A DNA stretch of 52,502 nucleotides from Anaerolineaceae bacterium UBA5211 (GTDB lineage: Bacteria; Chloroflexota; Anaerolineae; Anaerolineales; Anaerolineaceae): contig DHVJ01000004.1 in NCBI GenBank assembly GCA_002412595.1, forward strand, positions 1 to 52,502, in the 5' to 3' direction. Numbering within the stretch: the stretch's first letter is position 1; each line of letters opens with the position of its first letter. The translations under genes and the position numbers were made by a program. The notes under the pieces are model-generated. The model had not been told where the DNA came from, ran no database searches, and worked only from the letters and a program-made list of their open reading frames with translations. Positions 38,968 through 48,058 of this stretch are shown here, in pieces.

Positions 38968-40792
38968 TTTAAATAAACAAGCCGGAAGAGTAATCCGTAT
39001 CGCTGGCCCCGTTGTGGGTGCAGTCGGTTTTAAAGAAGTTCGCCTGCACGATATGGTGCTGGTGGGTGAAGGGAAACTGGTTGGCGAGGTAATCCGTTTG
39101 AATGCTGACCAGGCTACTATTCAGGTATATGAAGATACTTCCGGTTTACGTATGGATGAACCCATCTTTAATACCGGAGAACCGCTGGTGGCGCACCTCG
39201 GCCCCGGCTTAATGGGCCAGATTTTTGATGGATTGCAGCGCCCCTTGACAACCCTGGCAAAGAAAGAAGGCGGCTTTTTAGGCCGTGGTATTAGTGAATC
39301 TTCCCTGGCAATGGAAAAAGTCTGGGATTTTACTCCAGTAGTAAAGGAAGGTGATCTGGTCACCCCCGGCGCAATTTTGGGTACCATTCCGGAAACCAGG
39401 AGTATTGAACATCGTGTTATGCTCCCGCAGGGTATTTCCGGACGGATTGTGGAAATTAAATCCGGGTCTCTTACACTAAAAGACCATGTGGCAGTTGTGG
39501 AAACCAAAGATAAGAAACATGAAAAAGTTTTCATGATGCACAACTGGCCGGTGCGTGTGGCGCGCCCATTCAACAAGCGTTTGGATTTGACTGAGCCTCT
39601 GGTTACCGGTAAACGTGTCATAGACTTGTTGTTCCCCATTCCAAAAGGCGGATCTGCCATTATCCCGGGTGGTTTTGGTACGGGCAAGACGGTTATCCAA
39701 CAATCCCTGGCGCGTTGGTCGGAGGTCGATGTAGTGATCTATGTCGGCTGCGGCGAGCGCGGCAATGAAATGGCAGAAGTTTTGAATGAGCTGCCAAAGC
39801 TGGAAGACCGTTCATCGGGTATTCCGCTGATCAACCGTACCGTCCTGATTGCCAATACGTCCAATATGCCTGTGGCTGCCCGTGAGGCCAGTATTTATAT
39901 GGGTATTACCATAGGTGAGTATTACCGTGACATGGGTTATGACGTGCTAATGCTGGCCGACTCCACCTCCCGCTGGGGTGAAGCTCTACGTGAAGTTTCC
40001 AGCCGTTTGGAAGAGATTCCCGGTGAGGAAGGTTATCCGGCTTACCTGGCTTCCCGTCTGGCTGAGTTCTATGAACGTGCCGGACATGTCAGCTGTCTGG
40101 ATAAGATCCCCGAGGCGGACGAAAAAAGCGAGCCGAAAGACAAACAGAAACAGGAACGCGAAGGCTCCATTTCTCTGGTTGGGGCAGTCTCACCTCCTGG
40201 TGGTGATTTCTCCGACCCCATCACCCAAAGCTCCATGCGCATCGCTGGCGTGTTTTGGGCCTTGGATTACGAGCTTTCCCGCCGCCGTCATTTCCCGGCC
40301 ATCAACTGGACCAAGAGCTTTTCCCTCGTGGATTTGTCCCGCTGGTATCTGGAAGAAGTCGCTGATGATTTTGTGGTGTTGATGAAAGAGACGCAACTCA
40401 TTCTCGGCCGAGAACATGAACTGCAGCAGGTGGTTCAACTGATTGGCCAGGATGCCCTCTCCGACATGGAGCGTGAAGTTCTGTTGGTCTCTCGCATTCT
40501 GCGTGAAGACTTGCTGCAGCAATCTGCCATCCATGATGTGGATGCTTTTTGCCCCCTTGATAAATCCTACTGGATGATGAAGGTCATCCTTCACTTCCAC
40601 GAAGTGGCGCAGGAAGCTGCGAAAAAAGGCGTAAGTTTGCAGGATTTGGAAAATATGCAAGTTCTGCAAAAAATTGCCCGCATGAAGGAACTGAAACTGG
40701 AAACTGCGGTTCAACGGCTGCAATACCTGATGGACGAAATTGATAATGAAGTTAGCCGTTTAGGCGAAAAAATGGAGAAGTCGAATGCATGA
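38960..40792 (+). CDS. atpA: V/A-type ATPase catalytic subunit A
   Basis: Catalytic nucleotide-binding subunit of 610 residues. Walker A is GGFGTGKT (237-244), followed by GCGERGNEM with the catalytic glutamate and DSTSRWGEALREVS. The non-homologous bulge region (about 115-190) that separates A subunits from F-type beta subunits is present. A short Lys/Glu-rich insertion (DEKSEPKDKQKQ, near residue 390) interrupts the loop before REGSISLVGAVSPPGGDFSDP. AAAGGTGAAAG precedes the ATG. Confidence 0.97.
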   Translation: MDDLNKQAGRVIRIAGPVVGAVGFKEVRLHDMVLVGEGKLVGEVIRLNADQATIQVYEDTSGLRMDEPIFNTGEPLVAHLGPGLMGQIFDGLQRPLTTLAKKEGGFLGRGISESSLAMEKVWDFTPVVKEGDLVTPGAILGTIPETRSIEHRVMLPQGISGRIVEIKSGSLTLKDHVAVVETKDKKHEKVFMMHNWPVRVARPFNKRLDLTEPLVTGKRVIDLLFPIPKGGSAIIPGGFGTGKTVIQQSLARWSEVDVVIYVGCGERGNEMAEVLNELPKLEDRSSGIPLINRTVLIANTSNMPVAAREASIYMGITIGEYYRDMGYDVLMLADSTSRWGEALREVSSRLEEIPGEEGYPAYLASRLAEFYERAGHVSCLDKIPEADEKSEPKDKQKQEREGSISLVGAVSPPGGDFSDPITQSSMRIAGVFWALDYELSRRRHFPAINWTKSFSLVDLSRWYLEEVADDFVVLMKETQLILGREHELQQVVQLIGQDALSDMEREVLLVSRILREDLLQQSAIHDVDAFCPLDKSYWMMKVILHFHEVAQEAAKKGVSLQDLENMQVLQKIARMKELKLETAVQRLQYLMDEIDNEVSRLGEKMEKSNA

Positions 40793-42194
40793 GGAAGGAC
40801 AATTCGGCCAGCTGACTACCAAAGAATTCCGAACAGTCAGCCAAATTCGAGGCCCTTTAATTTTTGTTGAACGTGTTTCGAACGTAGCATACGATGAGAT
40901 GGTCGAGGTGATTGACCCGGCCGGGAATACGCGTGTGGGTCGTGTGTTGGAGGTCGATAACAATATCGCTGTGATTCAGCTCTTCCTCTCAACGGAAGGC
41001 TTGGATATTTCACGTACGCGCGTGCGCTTTACTGGGGATGTAACCCGCCTGAAAGTATCGCACTCAATGCTGGGGCGCATCTTGAACGGCTTGGGCAATC
41101 CAATTGACGGCGGTCCGGCTATCCTGCCGGAAAAATTTGAAGATATCAATGGACGCCCGTTGAATCCGGCCGTGCGTATTGAGCCGAGTGAATTCATCCA
41201 GACCGGTATTTCTGCCATCGATGGCCTGAACTCGTTAGCCCGTGGGCAAAAGCTGCCGATTTTTTCCGGTTCCGGTTTGCCCGGAAATGAGCTGGCTGCT
41301 CAAATTGCGGCTCAGGCACGCGTGATCAGCAGCAAAGGCGACCAGGACGAACCTTTCGCAGTGGTGTTCGCGGCTATCGGTATCACCCACCGTGAATCAT
41401 CTTACTTTATCGAGCAATTCCGCTCCAGCGGCGCATTGGAACGCACGGTGGTTTTTCTGAACCATGCGGATGACCCTACTATCGAACGTATCATTACCCC
41501 GCGCGCGGCACTGACCGCGGCGGAATACCTGGCTTATGAGCAGGGCCTGCATGTATTGGTTATCATGACCGACATCACCAATTACTGCGAAGCCCTGCGC
41601 GAATTGTCTGTAGCGCGTGAAGAGCTGCCTGCCCGGCGCGGTTACCCCGGATATATGTATTCCGATCTGGCCAGCCTGTACGAAAGGGCTGGGCGTATTG
41701 AAGGTCATCCTGGCTCCGTCACACAACTGATCCTGCTGTCTATGCCGGATGATGATATTACGCATCCCATTCCTGACCTGACCGGATATATCACGGAAGG
41801 GCAGATTGTGTTGAACCGGCTTATGAATCAGAAAGGTATCTATCCGCCTATCGATGTGCTGCCATCTCTTTCTCGTTTGATGAACGCTGCCATCGGTGAA
41901 GGCCATACCCGTGAAGATCACCGCAGCGTGGCCGACCAGATTTACGCTTTCTACGCGGAAGGCCGCGACCTGGAGAAATTGGTCACCATTATTGGTGAGA
42001 GTTCCCTTTCTGAACAGGATCGCCGTGTGTTGGAATTTTCTAAACGCTTCGAGAGAGAATATATTGGGCAGGGGCATTCTAACCGCACCATCCAGGAAAC
42101 GCTGGACCTTTCATGGGACATGCTTTCTGAAATTCCCGCGCAATATCTCAAACGTATTCCTGAAGAATATATCCGCAGATATATTAAGAAGTAA
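40785..42194 (+). CDS. atpB: V/A-type ATPase regulatory subunit B
   Basis: Non-catalytic partner of subunit A in the hexameric head, 469 residues. Markers are SQIRGPLIFVERV near the start, the SGSGLPGNELAAQIAAQA segment where Walker A is degenerate, VFAAIGITHRESSYF, DITNYCEALRELSVAREELPARRGYPGYMYSDLA and SLSRLMNAAIGEGHTREDH. The start overlaps the subunit A stop by 8 bases. Confidence 0.97.
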   Translation: MHEEGQFGQLTTKEFRTVSQIRGPLIFVERVSNVAYDEMVEVIDPAGNTRVGRVLEVDNNIAVIQLFLSTEGLDISRTRVRFTGDVTRLKVSHSMLGRILNGLGNPIDGGPAILPEKFEDINGRPLNPAVRIEPSEFIQTGISAIDGLNSLARGQKLPIFSGSGLPGNELAAQIAAQARVISSKGDQDEPFAVVFAAIGITHRESSYFIEQFRSSGALERTVVFLNHADDPTIERIITPRAALTAAEYLAYEQGLHVLVIMTDITNYCEALRELSVAREELPARRGYPGYMYSDLASLYERAGRIEGHPGSVTQLILLSMPDDDITHPIPDLTGYITEGQIVLNRLMNQKGIYPPIDVLPSLSRLMNAAIGEGHTREDHRSVADQIYAFYAEGRDLEKLVTIIGESSLSEQDRRVLEFSKRFEREYIGQGHSNRTIQETLDLSWDMLSEIPAQYLKRIPEEYIRRYIKK

Positions 42195-42196
42195 AA

Positions 42197-42895
42197 ATGG
42201 CTGATATTTCAAATGTTTCCACCACTCGTAATGAACTGCTTTACCATAAGCAGCAACTTGAGCTGACCCATGCCGGGTATGACCTGCTGGATAAGAAGCG
42301 CCTGGCATTGATGCAGGAAATCTTACGGCTTCAGGATGAAGTTGTGCGCCTGGCTTCCGAACTGCAATCCATGACGGCGCAATCCAGGCGTTCTCTGGCG
42401 AAAGCAGAGGCCCTGGTAGGTACCGCCGGTGTGCGCTCAGCTTCCAACGGCAAAAAACATGAGATCAGTGTCGAATTGGAAGATTCACTTTTGATGGGTG
42501 TGCATGTGCCGCGCATCAAGCGGGATTCGGCTCAGCGTGAGTTCTATGACCGCGATATTTGCATCACCGGCACCTCGCCGGTCATTGATGAGGCCGCTGA
42601 AGCCTATGAGCAAAGCGTAGATGGCATGATCAGTCTGGCGGACGGTGAATTTCAATTATTGAAATTGATGAAAGAGATCTTGCGGACCACCCGGCGTTTG
42701 AAAGCGCTGGAACATATTATCATCCCCCGCTTACAGGCGGAATATCACTACATCAGCATGTCTTTGGAAGAACGGGAGCGTTCGGAGCACTTTTCCATGA
42801 AGTTGGCGAAAAAGCTCATTACCCGCAAGAACCAGGCTGCTCGCGAGCGCCGCGAGAAAGAATTGGCTATGCAGCAGGGTGATTCCGACCAATAA
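42197..42895 (+). CDS. atpD: V/A-type ATPase subunit D (central axle)
   Basis: Rotating axle of 232 residues with the two long helices at the ends of the protein (NELLYHKQQLELTHAGYDLLDKKRLALMQEI and RTTRRLKALEHIIIPRLQAEYHYISMSLEERERSEHFSMKLAKKL). It begins 2 bases after subunit B and closes the operon. Its last 29 bases overlap the 3' end of the convergent folK-folP gene; no terminator hairpin was seen at this junction. Confidence 0.96.
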   Translation: MADISNVSTTRNELLYHKQQLELTHAGYDLLDKKRLALMQEILRLQDEVVRLASELQSMTAQSRRSLAKAEALVGTAGVRSASNGKKHEISVELEDSLLMGVHVPRIKRDSAQREFYDRDICITGTSPVIDEAAEAYEQSVDGMISLADGEFQLLKLMKEILRTTRRLKALEHIIIPRLQAEYHYISMSLEERERSEHFSMKLAKKLITRKNQAARERREKELAMQQGDSDQ

Positions 42896-44228
42896 TGGCG
42901 TCGCTCATCCTGGCCACGCGTGCCATTGCCCGCACGTCGTGAACACGCACAATATCCGCTCCATGCGCGATTCCCAGGGCAACCGCAGCCGCGGTGCCTT
43001 CCAGGCGTTCTTCAACCGGCAGGTCTAAAACCTGCCCGATAAATGACTTACGGGATGGCCCGATTAATAGCGGGAATCCCATTTTTTTTATTTCTTCCAA
43101 CCGGTTGAGTATGGCCAGGTTGTCCGCCAGGTTTTTCCCGAATCCGATACCCGGATCCAGGATGATTTTTCCCTGTACGATGCCAGCTTTAACGGCAATT
43201 TCCAGGCTTTGCCCCAACTCGTTCTTAATATCATCAATGATGTCATCGTAATGATCAGCGGAATAAGTACTGCCCAGTTCGCCTAGATTTTGAACCTGTT
43301 GCCAATGGCTGCGATTGTGCATGATGACCACGCCGGCGTGGTGCGCGGCGATGACGCCTGCCAGCTCCGGATCAGCTTTCAATCCCCAGATATCGTTGAT
43401 CCAATGCGCGCCATTGTGCAAACTAAATTCTGCACTTTCTGCTTTGTAAGTATCCACCGAAATGATTGCCTCCAGATTAGCCTGCCGCAATTTGTCCAGG
43501 GCCGGCCGGATGCGTTCGATTTCTTCCTGCGCACTGACAGTGCTGGAACCGGGTCGGCTGCTTTCCGCGCCCAGGTCCAGGATATGCGCGCCGTCCTGGA
43601 TGAATTGCTGTGCCTGCGCAATCGTTGCGTCGGCAGGGTTGGCTTGCTGCAGCAGCCCATCGCCGGAGAAGCTGTCGGGCGTGATGTTCAGGATACCCAT
43701 GACATAGGTGCGCTCTCCCCAATGAGGCCATCCCACCGCATGATTGGGATGGTAGAGGCAAATCTCTTGCCGGTCGGGTCGTTCTGCCAGCAGCTCTGCG
43801 ATGCTGCGTTTGAGCTGCGGGTGGACAAAATCGGGGGCTAATTCATTTAAGGGCACCAGGACAAAGGCGCGCTCTGCCAGCATTTTATGCGGAATTGTGA
43901 GCGTTTCGGATTGGTAAACGCGCTTGCCGTAAAAGAGAATATCCAGGTCAATCAAACGCGGCCCATAGCGGAAATTTTTGAGCCTGCCCAGCTCGGCTTC
44001 AATCTCTTTCAGCCGAGCGAGCAGGGCTTGTGGTTCAAGGTCGGTTTCGACCTCCAGCACCTGATTTAGAAAAGCTGGTTGGTCGTTGTATCCCCAGGGC
44101 GGCGTTTCATAAACTTGTGAAGCACGCAGCAACTTGATTTGCGGAGCGAGCGCTGCCTGCGCCTGACGTAAATTACCCAAGCGGTCCCCCAGGTTTGAAC
44201 CAATGCCAAGGAAAGCGCGCTCGGACAT
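42867..44228 (-). CDS. folKP: Fused HPPK-DHPS (FolK-FolP) folate enzyme
   Basis: Two consecutive steps of folate synthesis in one 453-residue protein. FolK covers about residues 1-155 (FLGIGSNLGDRLGNL; FRYGPRLIDLDILFYG), which pyrophosphorylates 6-hydroxymethyl-dihydropterin. FolP covers about 172-448 (MGILNITPDSFSGDG; AESSRPGS; IISVDTYKAE; ILDPGIGFGK; LIGPSRKSFIG), which joins it to p-aminobenzoate. Both domains look complete, so this is a true fusion and not a frameshift artefact. It follows hom after 5 bases and overlaps atpD antisense. Confidence 0.94.
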   Translation of the reverse strand: MSERAFLGIGSNLGDRLGNLRQAQAALAPQIKLLRASQVYETPPWGYNDQPAFLNQVLEVETDLEPQALLARLKEIEAELGRLKNFRYGPRLIDLDILFYGKRVYQSETLTIPHKMLAERAFVLVPLNELAPDFVHPQLKRSIAELLAERPDRQEICLYHPNHAVGWPHWGERTYVMGILNITPDSFSGDGLLQQANPADATIAQAQQFIQDGAHILDLGAESSRPGSSTVSAQEEIERIRPALDKLRQANLEAIISVDTYKAESAEFSLHNGAHWINDIWGLKADPELAGVIAAHHAGVVIMHNRSHWQQVQNLGELGSTYSADHYDDIIDDIKNELGQSLEIAVKAGIVQGKIILDPGIGFGKNLADNLAILNRLEEIKKMGFPLLIGPSRKSFIGQVLDLPVEERLEGTAAAVALGIAHGADIVRVHDVRAMARVARMSDAIIGRNHPAA

Positions 44229-44233
44229 TAAAT

Positions 44234-45265
44234 CTATTCCGATTTTAGAATGTTGAGAACATCCGCCAGCAGACCGTAAGCGGTTGTGTCCGGGCTGGGG
44301 TTGCCTTCCAAAATACCCAAACCAGGCAGGACGTCGGTTTTGAACAACGCAAAGGAGCTGGTGCTGTTGACGCTGAAGAGCGGTGACTGCGGGCTGACCA
44401 TTTCGGGTGCGACCGTAGCCGTGATTCCGTCTTCGGTCTTTTCAGCGCGGCAAACCAGCTTCCAGCGGTTGCCTTCTTTCTTGGCCTGTTGGATTTCAGT
44501 CTGGGATAATTCGCGGATGCCTTCGCGCTGCACCTGCTGCGGTTTGAAAGGGGTGTCCATCAGGACGGTGATGATGGCGGCCACTTTAATGGCTGCGTCC
44601 CAGCCGTCAATGTCGCCGCTGGGATCTGTCTCAGCGATGCCGATGGATTGGGCATAGGCAACAGCTTCATCAAAGGTGCTTCCTTCTTCCATGAGCTCGA
44701 TCAATAAGTTGGTGCAGGAATTGAAAATACCTTCAAAGGCGAACAGGTTGCTGGCGGGCAGCGCCTCGCGGAAAACCGAGAAAATGGGAGCTCCATCCAT
44801 AACAGCCGATTCGAACAGGTAACGGCGGTTGTGCTTGGCCGCCAGTTCTTTCAGCTCGTGGTAGGCATGTACGACAGGGCCTTTGTTAGCAGAGGCAACG
44901 TGCATGTCGTTTTCCAGCGCGCAGCGGATGTGCGAGAGGGCCGGCTCGCCGGTTTGATAATTGACCGGGGAATTCTCCAGCAGAAAGTCCGCGCCGCTGG
45001 CTTTGATGAAATCCTCGTTATTGGCAGGCGCCTTGCCCTTGGAAAGCTCGTCCAGCGATTTTCCGCTGTCGGCTAATTTCAAGGCTTGCTCCAGGTTGAT
45101 GCCGTCCCGGTCGATGGCGCGCCCATGACGACCGGTGGCGATGGCGGTAACGCGGAAAGAAAGCCCGTAATTTTGGCGCAGTTCATCCTCTTTGCGCAGG
45201 ATTAGCCGCGCAAAGCCTTTGGCAACATTTCCGAATCCGATTAAACAAAAAGATATTTCCTTCAT
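44234..45265 (-). CDS. hom: Homoserine dehydrogenase, without ACT domain
   Basis: NAD(P)-dependent step from aspartate semialdehyde to homoserine, leading to threonine and methionine. The 343-residue protein has the Rossmann motif LIGFGNVAKGFARLI, the SANKGPVVHAYHEL segment and the catalytic motif ETDPSGDIDGWDAAIKVA. It is shorter than the 430-residue type with a C-terminal ACT domain, so feedback control by threonine through that domain is not expected. GAGGTGAAAGG precedes the ATG at 45265; a longer frame to 45334 would overlap the gene upstream. It sits between the SCO1664-like gene and folKP. Confidence 0.92.
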   Translation of the reverse strand: MKEISFCLIGFGNVAKGFARLILRKEDELRQNYGLSFRVTAIATGRHGRAIDRDGINLEQALKLADSGKSLDELSKGKAPANNEDFIKASGADFLLENSPVNYQTGEPALSHIRCALENDMHVASANKGPVVHAYHELKELAAKHNRRYLFESAVMDGAPIFSVFREALPASNLFAFEGIFNSCTNLLIELMEEGSTFDEAVAYAQSIGIAETDPSGDIDGWDAAIKVAAIITVLMDTPFKPQQVQREGIRELSQTEIQQAKKEGNRWKLVCRAEKTEDGITATVAPEMVSPQSPLFSVNSTSSFALFKTDVLPGLGILEGNPSPDTTAYGLLADVLNILKSE

Positions 45266-45296
45266 TGAACCTTTCACCTCATTTTGATGTTCTATT

Positions 45297-46043
45297 TTAA
45301 ACCAAAGGCCAGGGAAATTGCCGTTGGTGTTCATCCGGCGGGGGAAAAACAGGATGCTCGATATAAAATAATATGCGTGATTTTAACGCATCCAGCTCGC
45401 TTTTCTGGAGCAATTGTGCCAATTGTTGATGAATGTCCGAATCGACCTGCAAACTGTCCAGCAATATTCGTAATGCGTTTAGCAGATCGTCCCTGATTTT
45501 TTCGCCGGAAAAATCCCAAATGACCGTGCGCAGTTTGGGCTGCGCGTGAAAACACAGGCCGTGATCGATCAGCCACAGGTGCTGTTCTTTATCCAGCAGA
45601 ATGTGCCCTCCCTTACGGTCGGCGTTGTTGATGATTAAGTCGAAAAGGGCGCTGGGCTGCAGTCTTTGACGTGTAGCTTCATCGAAGGTGAAATAATGCT
45701 GTTGCGGGTCGTGAACGATGAAATACTGGTATGAGCCTGGTCCGTAAGGCCCATCAGCGCGCATGATTGTGGGGGGTACTAGTTCCCATCCCAGTGCTTC
45801 ACTAACCCAAAAAGCTGCGCACTCGCGGGCGGCCAATGATTCGGCTGGAAAATCCCATAGGGGCATTTCTCCTTTTTGAGGTTTATAAACTGCCTGAAAA
45901 GTCTTGCCCTGATGTTTCAGTTGAACCAGAAAGGTGTAGTTGCTGCCTAATATGAACTGCCCTTTCAGGTCGGTTTTACCTTCTTTTAGAATTTTGAGTA
46001 TTTCTTCTTTCGGAAGGTGATTTTCAACTGCTTGGGGGTTCAT
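45297..46043 (-). CDS. SCO1664-family kinase-like protein
   Basis: A 248-residue protein resembling the SCO1664/TIGR03843 family, which has distant likeness to phosphatidylinositol 3-/4-kinases. Visible kinase-like elements are QAVYKPQKGE (Lys54), FDLIINNADRKGGHILL (Asp142, in place of the catalytic loop) and WLIDHGLCFH (Asp160, in place of DFG). Substrate and activity are unknown. The gene lies 8 bases after the DUF3090 gene, its usual neighbour in Actinobacteria, and 31 bases before hom. Confidence 0.85.
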   Translation of the reverse strand: MNPQAVENHLPKEEILKILKEGKTDLKGQFILGSNYTFLVQLKHQGKTFQAVYKPQKGEMPLWDFPAESLAARECAAFWVSEALGWELVPPTIMRADGPYGPGSYQYFIVHDPQQHYFTFDEATRQRLQPSALFDLIINNADRKGGHILLDKEQHLWLIDHGLCFHAQPKLRTVIWDFSGEKIRDDLLNALRILLDSLQVDSDIHQQLAQLLQKSELDALKSRILFYIEHPVFPPPDEHQRQFPWPLV

Positions 46044-46051
46044 GCAGATAT

Positions 46052-46588
46052 TTACAGGGGTTGATTTTTCTTGTGGCCGTTTTTCTTGGGACAGAAATGC
46101 CCTTCAGGGTCCATCGGTTCACCGCATTGCGGGCAGATCGGGCGGCCGCGTTCAATGACCATTACAGCCCAATTGGCCAGTGCCATTAATTGCGCGCGTG
46201 TGCACCAGTAGCGCACCACACCGCCCTCTGAATCGGGTGTATCGGCAGAGGTTTCTTTGGCAATAATGCAAACCATATCACCGGTTTCGTCATAAGCCAG
46301 GCCCATATCCCCCACACGGAAAAGCGGGTCAATAGGCGTTTGGATGGTCATCGCTTCTGCTTGAAAATCCACCTCTGTCTGCGGATCCTTTTGAAAACGG
46401 GTGCTGACCTCTTCCAGAAAATCACTCACACCCATAATGAGCGACTGTAACTGAATTTTCTCGATGATCAGGCTGATAACCTCCGGGCCTTTTTTCCCCT
46501 GAATATAGAAAATCCGGCTGCCAGGTTTGCCGATGGCATCCACGGTTATGGTATCGACAGGATCAAGTGAAAGATCAATGTTTGACAT
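46052..46588 (-). CDS. DUF3090 protein with C-terminal zinc-ribbon-like motif
   Basis: A 178-residue protein of the DUF3090 (TIGR03847) type, of unknown function. The beta-rich body (FYIQGKKGPEVISLIIEKIQLQSL; RVGDMGLAYDE) is followed by a C-terminal Cys/His cluster CPQCGEPMDPEGHFCPKKNGH (Cys152, Cys155, His164, Cys166, His172), which probably binds zinc. It lies 3 bases after murI and 8 bases before the SCO1664-like gene, so the pair is almost certainly co-transcribed. Confidence 0.87.
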   Translation of the reverse strand: MSNIDLSLDPVDTITVDAIGKPGSRIFYIQGKKGPEVISLIIEKIQLQSLIMGVSDFLEEVSTRFQKDPQTEVDFQAEAMTIQTPIDPLFRVGDMGLAYDETGDMVCIIAKETSADTPDSEGGVVRYWCTRAQLMALANWAVMVIERGRPICPQCGEPMDPEGHFCPKKNGHKKNQPL

Positions 46589-46591
46589 AAT

Positions 46592-47434
46592 TTATCCTTG
46601 TTTTTGAATTTTATTTCCCGCTGCATCCCAGATCAATTTTTCCGGCTGCGCATTTATCCCTAATAAATTTTGAATGGCGCTTCTGAAAGCGCCCAAGTCG
46701 CCGCTGGTCGCAAAACGCACAGGTGCGGGTTGAGATCCGGAAATTTGCAAACGGTTTTCCTGCAGCAGTGCGCGCGTGCGCCGCGCGATGGCTGGCGCGG
46801 GGTCAATCACGTTCACTTCCGGCCCCGCAATTTGGCGGATGAGCGGCAGCACGAATGGGAAGTGTGTACAGCCTAACACCAGCGTATCGGCGCCCTGTGC
46901 CAGCATGGGCGTGATGGCATCTTCCAGAATGACGCGCGTTTGCCGGCTTTCCAGTTGCCCGGCCTCGATGGCTTCTACCAGCCCCGGCAGGGTGCTGGTG
47001 AGGATCGTTACATCCTGAGCGAATTTCTCCACCAGTGTAGCATACAGTTCTCCCTGGAAGGTAGCGGGGGTAGCCAGCACACCAACGACTTTGTTGTGGG
47101 TTTGCTGTGTGGCGGGTTTGAGTGCGGGCTCCATGCCTACAAACGGGATATTGGGGAACGCCTGCCGCAAGTCCTTAAGCGCTGCCGCGGAGGCAGTATT
47201 GCAAGCGACGACGATCAGGCGCGCGCCCGCATCCAGCAGATATTGTGTCATGGCAAAGGAAAAACGGCGAATTTCTTCGGATTGACGTTTGCCGTAAGGG
47301 ACATGGGTCTGGTCGCCGAGATAATAAAGCGGTTGGGCAGGCAGTAAAGCCTGAATTTCGCGTAATACGGACAATCCCCCTACGCCTGAATCAAAGATAC
47401 CCACAAGATTTTTTGGTGCTGGCTCTTTTTCCAT
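46592..47434 (-). CDS. murI: Glutamate racemase
   Basis: Makes D-glutamate for peptidoglycan. The 280-residue protein has the N-terminal IFDSGVGGLSVLREI with the substrate-binding Asp-Ser, and both catalytic cysteines, in VVACNTASAAAL and VLGCTHFPFV. An extra segment near the C-terminus follows the conserved part. It comes after the rplS terminator and is followed closely by the DUF3090 gene. Confidence 0.95.
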   Translation of the reverse strand: MEKEPAPKNLVGIFDSGVGGLSVLREIQALLPAQPLYYLGDQTHVPYGKRQSEEIRRFSFAMTQYLLDAGARLIVVACNTASAAALKDLRQAFPNIPFVGMEPALKPATQQTHNKVVGVLATPATFQGELYATLVEKFAQDVTILTSTLPGLVEAIEAGQLESRQTRVILEDAITPMLAQGADTLVLGCTHFPFVLPLIRQIAGPEVNVIDPAPAIARRTRALLQENRLQISGSQPAPVRFATSGDLGAFRSAIQNLLGINAQPEKLIWDAAGNKIQKQG

Positions 47435-47455
47435 TTCAATTAAGCATTATAAATG

Positions 47456-47486
47456 AAAAGGGTGCAACCTGGCGTAGGTTGCACCC
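47456..47486 (-). terminator. Terminator between rplS and murI
   Basis: GGGTGCAACCT (47460-47470) and AGGTTGCACCC (47476-47486) form an 11-bp stem with a 5-base loop, followed on the minus strand by TTTT. It lies 21 bases after the rplS stop. Confidence 0.82.
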
Positions 47487-47507
47487 GCTATTGAAAATAA
47501 GGGCGAA

Positions 47508-47855
47508 CTAAGAGAATTTTTCTTTCAATCTGGCTTTCTTGCCGGTTCTTTCTCTCAGATAGTACAGTTTGGCGCGGCGTACTTTGGCGTGTTTTTCGAC
47601 GACGACTTTGTCCAAACGTGGGGATCGCCGCAGGAAGGTGCGTTCCACGCCGATGCCGTTGCTGGCGATGCGGCGCACGGTGAAAGTTTCCTGATTGCTT
47701 TTATTGCTCATGGCAATCACGATACCTTTGAACTCCTGGATCCTTTCGCGTTCTCCCTCGACAATTTTTACGTGAACACTGACCGAATCGCCGGGCAACA
47801 GCTCGGGAATGTTCGGATTCAGAGGTGCTTCAATTGATTTAATTAGATCGCTCAT
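47508..47855 (-). CDS. rplS: 50S ribosomal protein L19
   Basis: Large-subunit protein of 115 residues at the subunit interface. Conserved parts are the GDSVSVHVKIVEGERERIQEFKG strand region, FTVRRIASNGIGVERTF and the basic KVRRAKLYYLRERTGKKARLKE tail. It lies about 200 bases after uvrC and has its own candidate promoter and leader hairpin, so it is probably transcribed separately. Confidence 0.97.
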   Translation of the reverse strand: MSDLIKSIEAPLNPNIPELLPGDSVSVHVKIVEGERERIQEFKGIVIAMSNKSNQETFTVRRIASNGIGVERTFLRRSPRLDKVVVEKHAKVRRAKLYYLRERTGKKARLKEKFS

Positions 47856-47885
47856 TTTATTTTTTACCTATTGGATAGATTCCAC

Positions 47886-47915
47886 GTCTCACGACGCGAA
47901 GCATGATTTTACCAT
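47886..47915 (-). promoter_or_regulatory. Extended -10 promoter and leader hairpin of rplS
   Basis: On the minus strand TGG is followed directly by TAAAAT (47912-47907), an extended -10 box. Shortly after comes a small hairpin CGTC-GTGA-GACG (47897-47886) with a GNRA tetraloop, within the expected leader. L19 leader regulation is known in Firmicutes; its presence here is only suggested. Confidence 0.45.
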
Positions 47916-48058
47916 GAATTGGTTGCTGTGTGTAGGTAAATTCAACAGCGGTTTATTATAAATCATGGATGGCCGTCAGGCCACACAAGAATGTGCAATA
48001 TTGATGTTGGTCAAATCATACATGGCGGGATTCTAATCCTGTCAATCTTAAGGATTAC

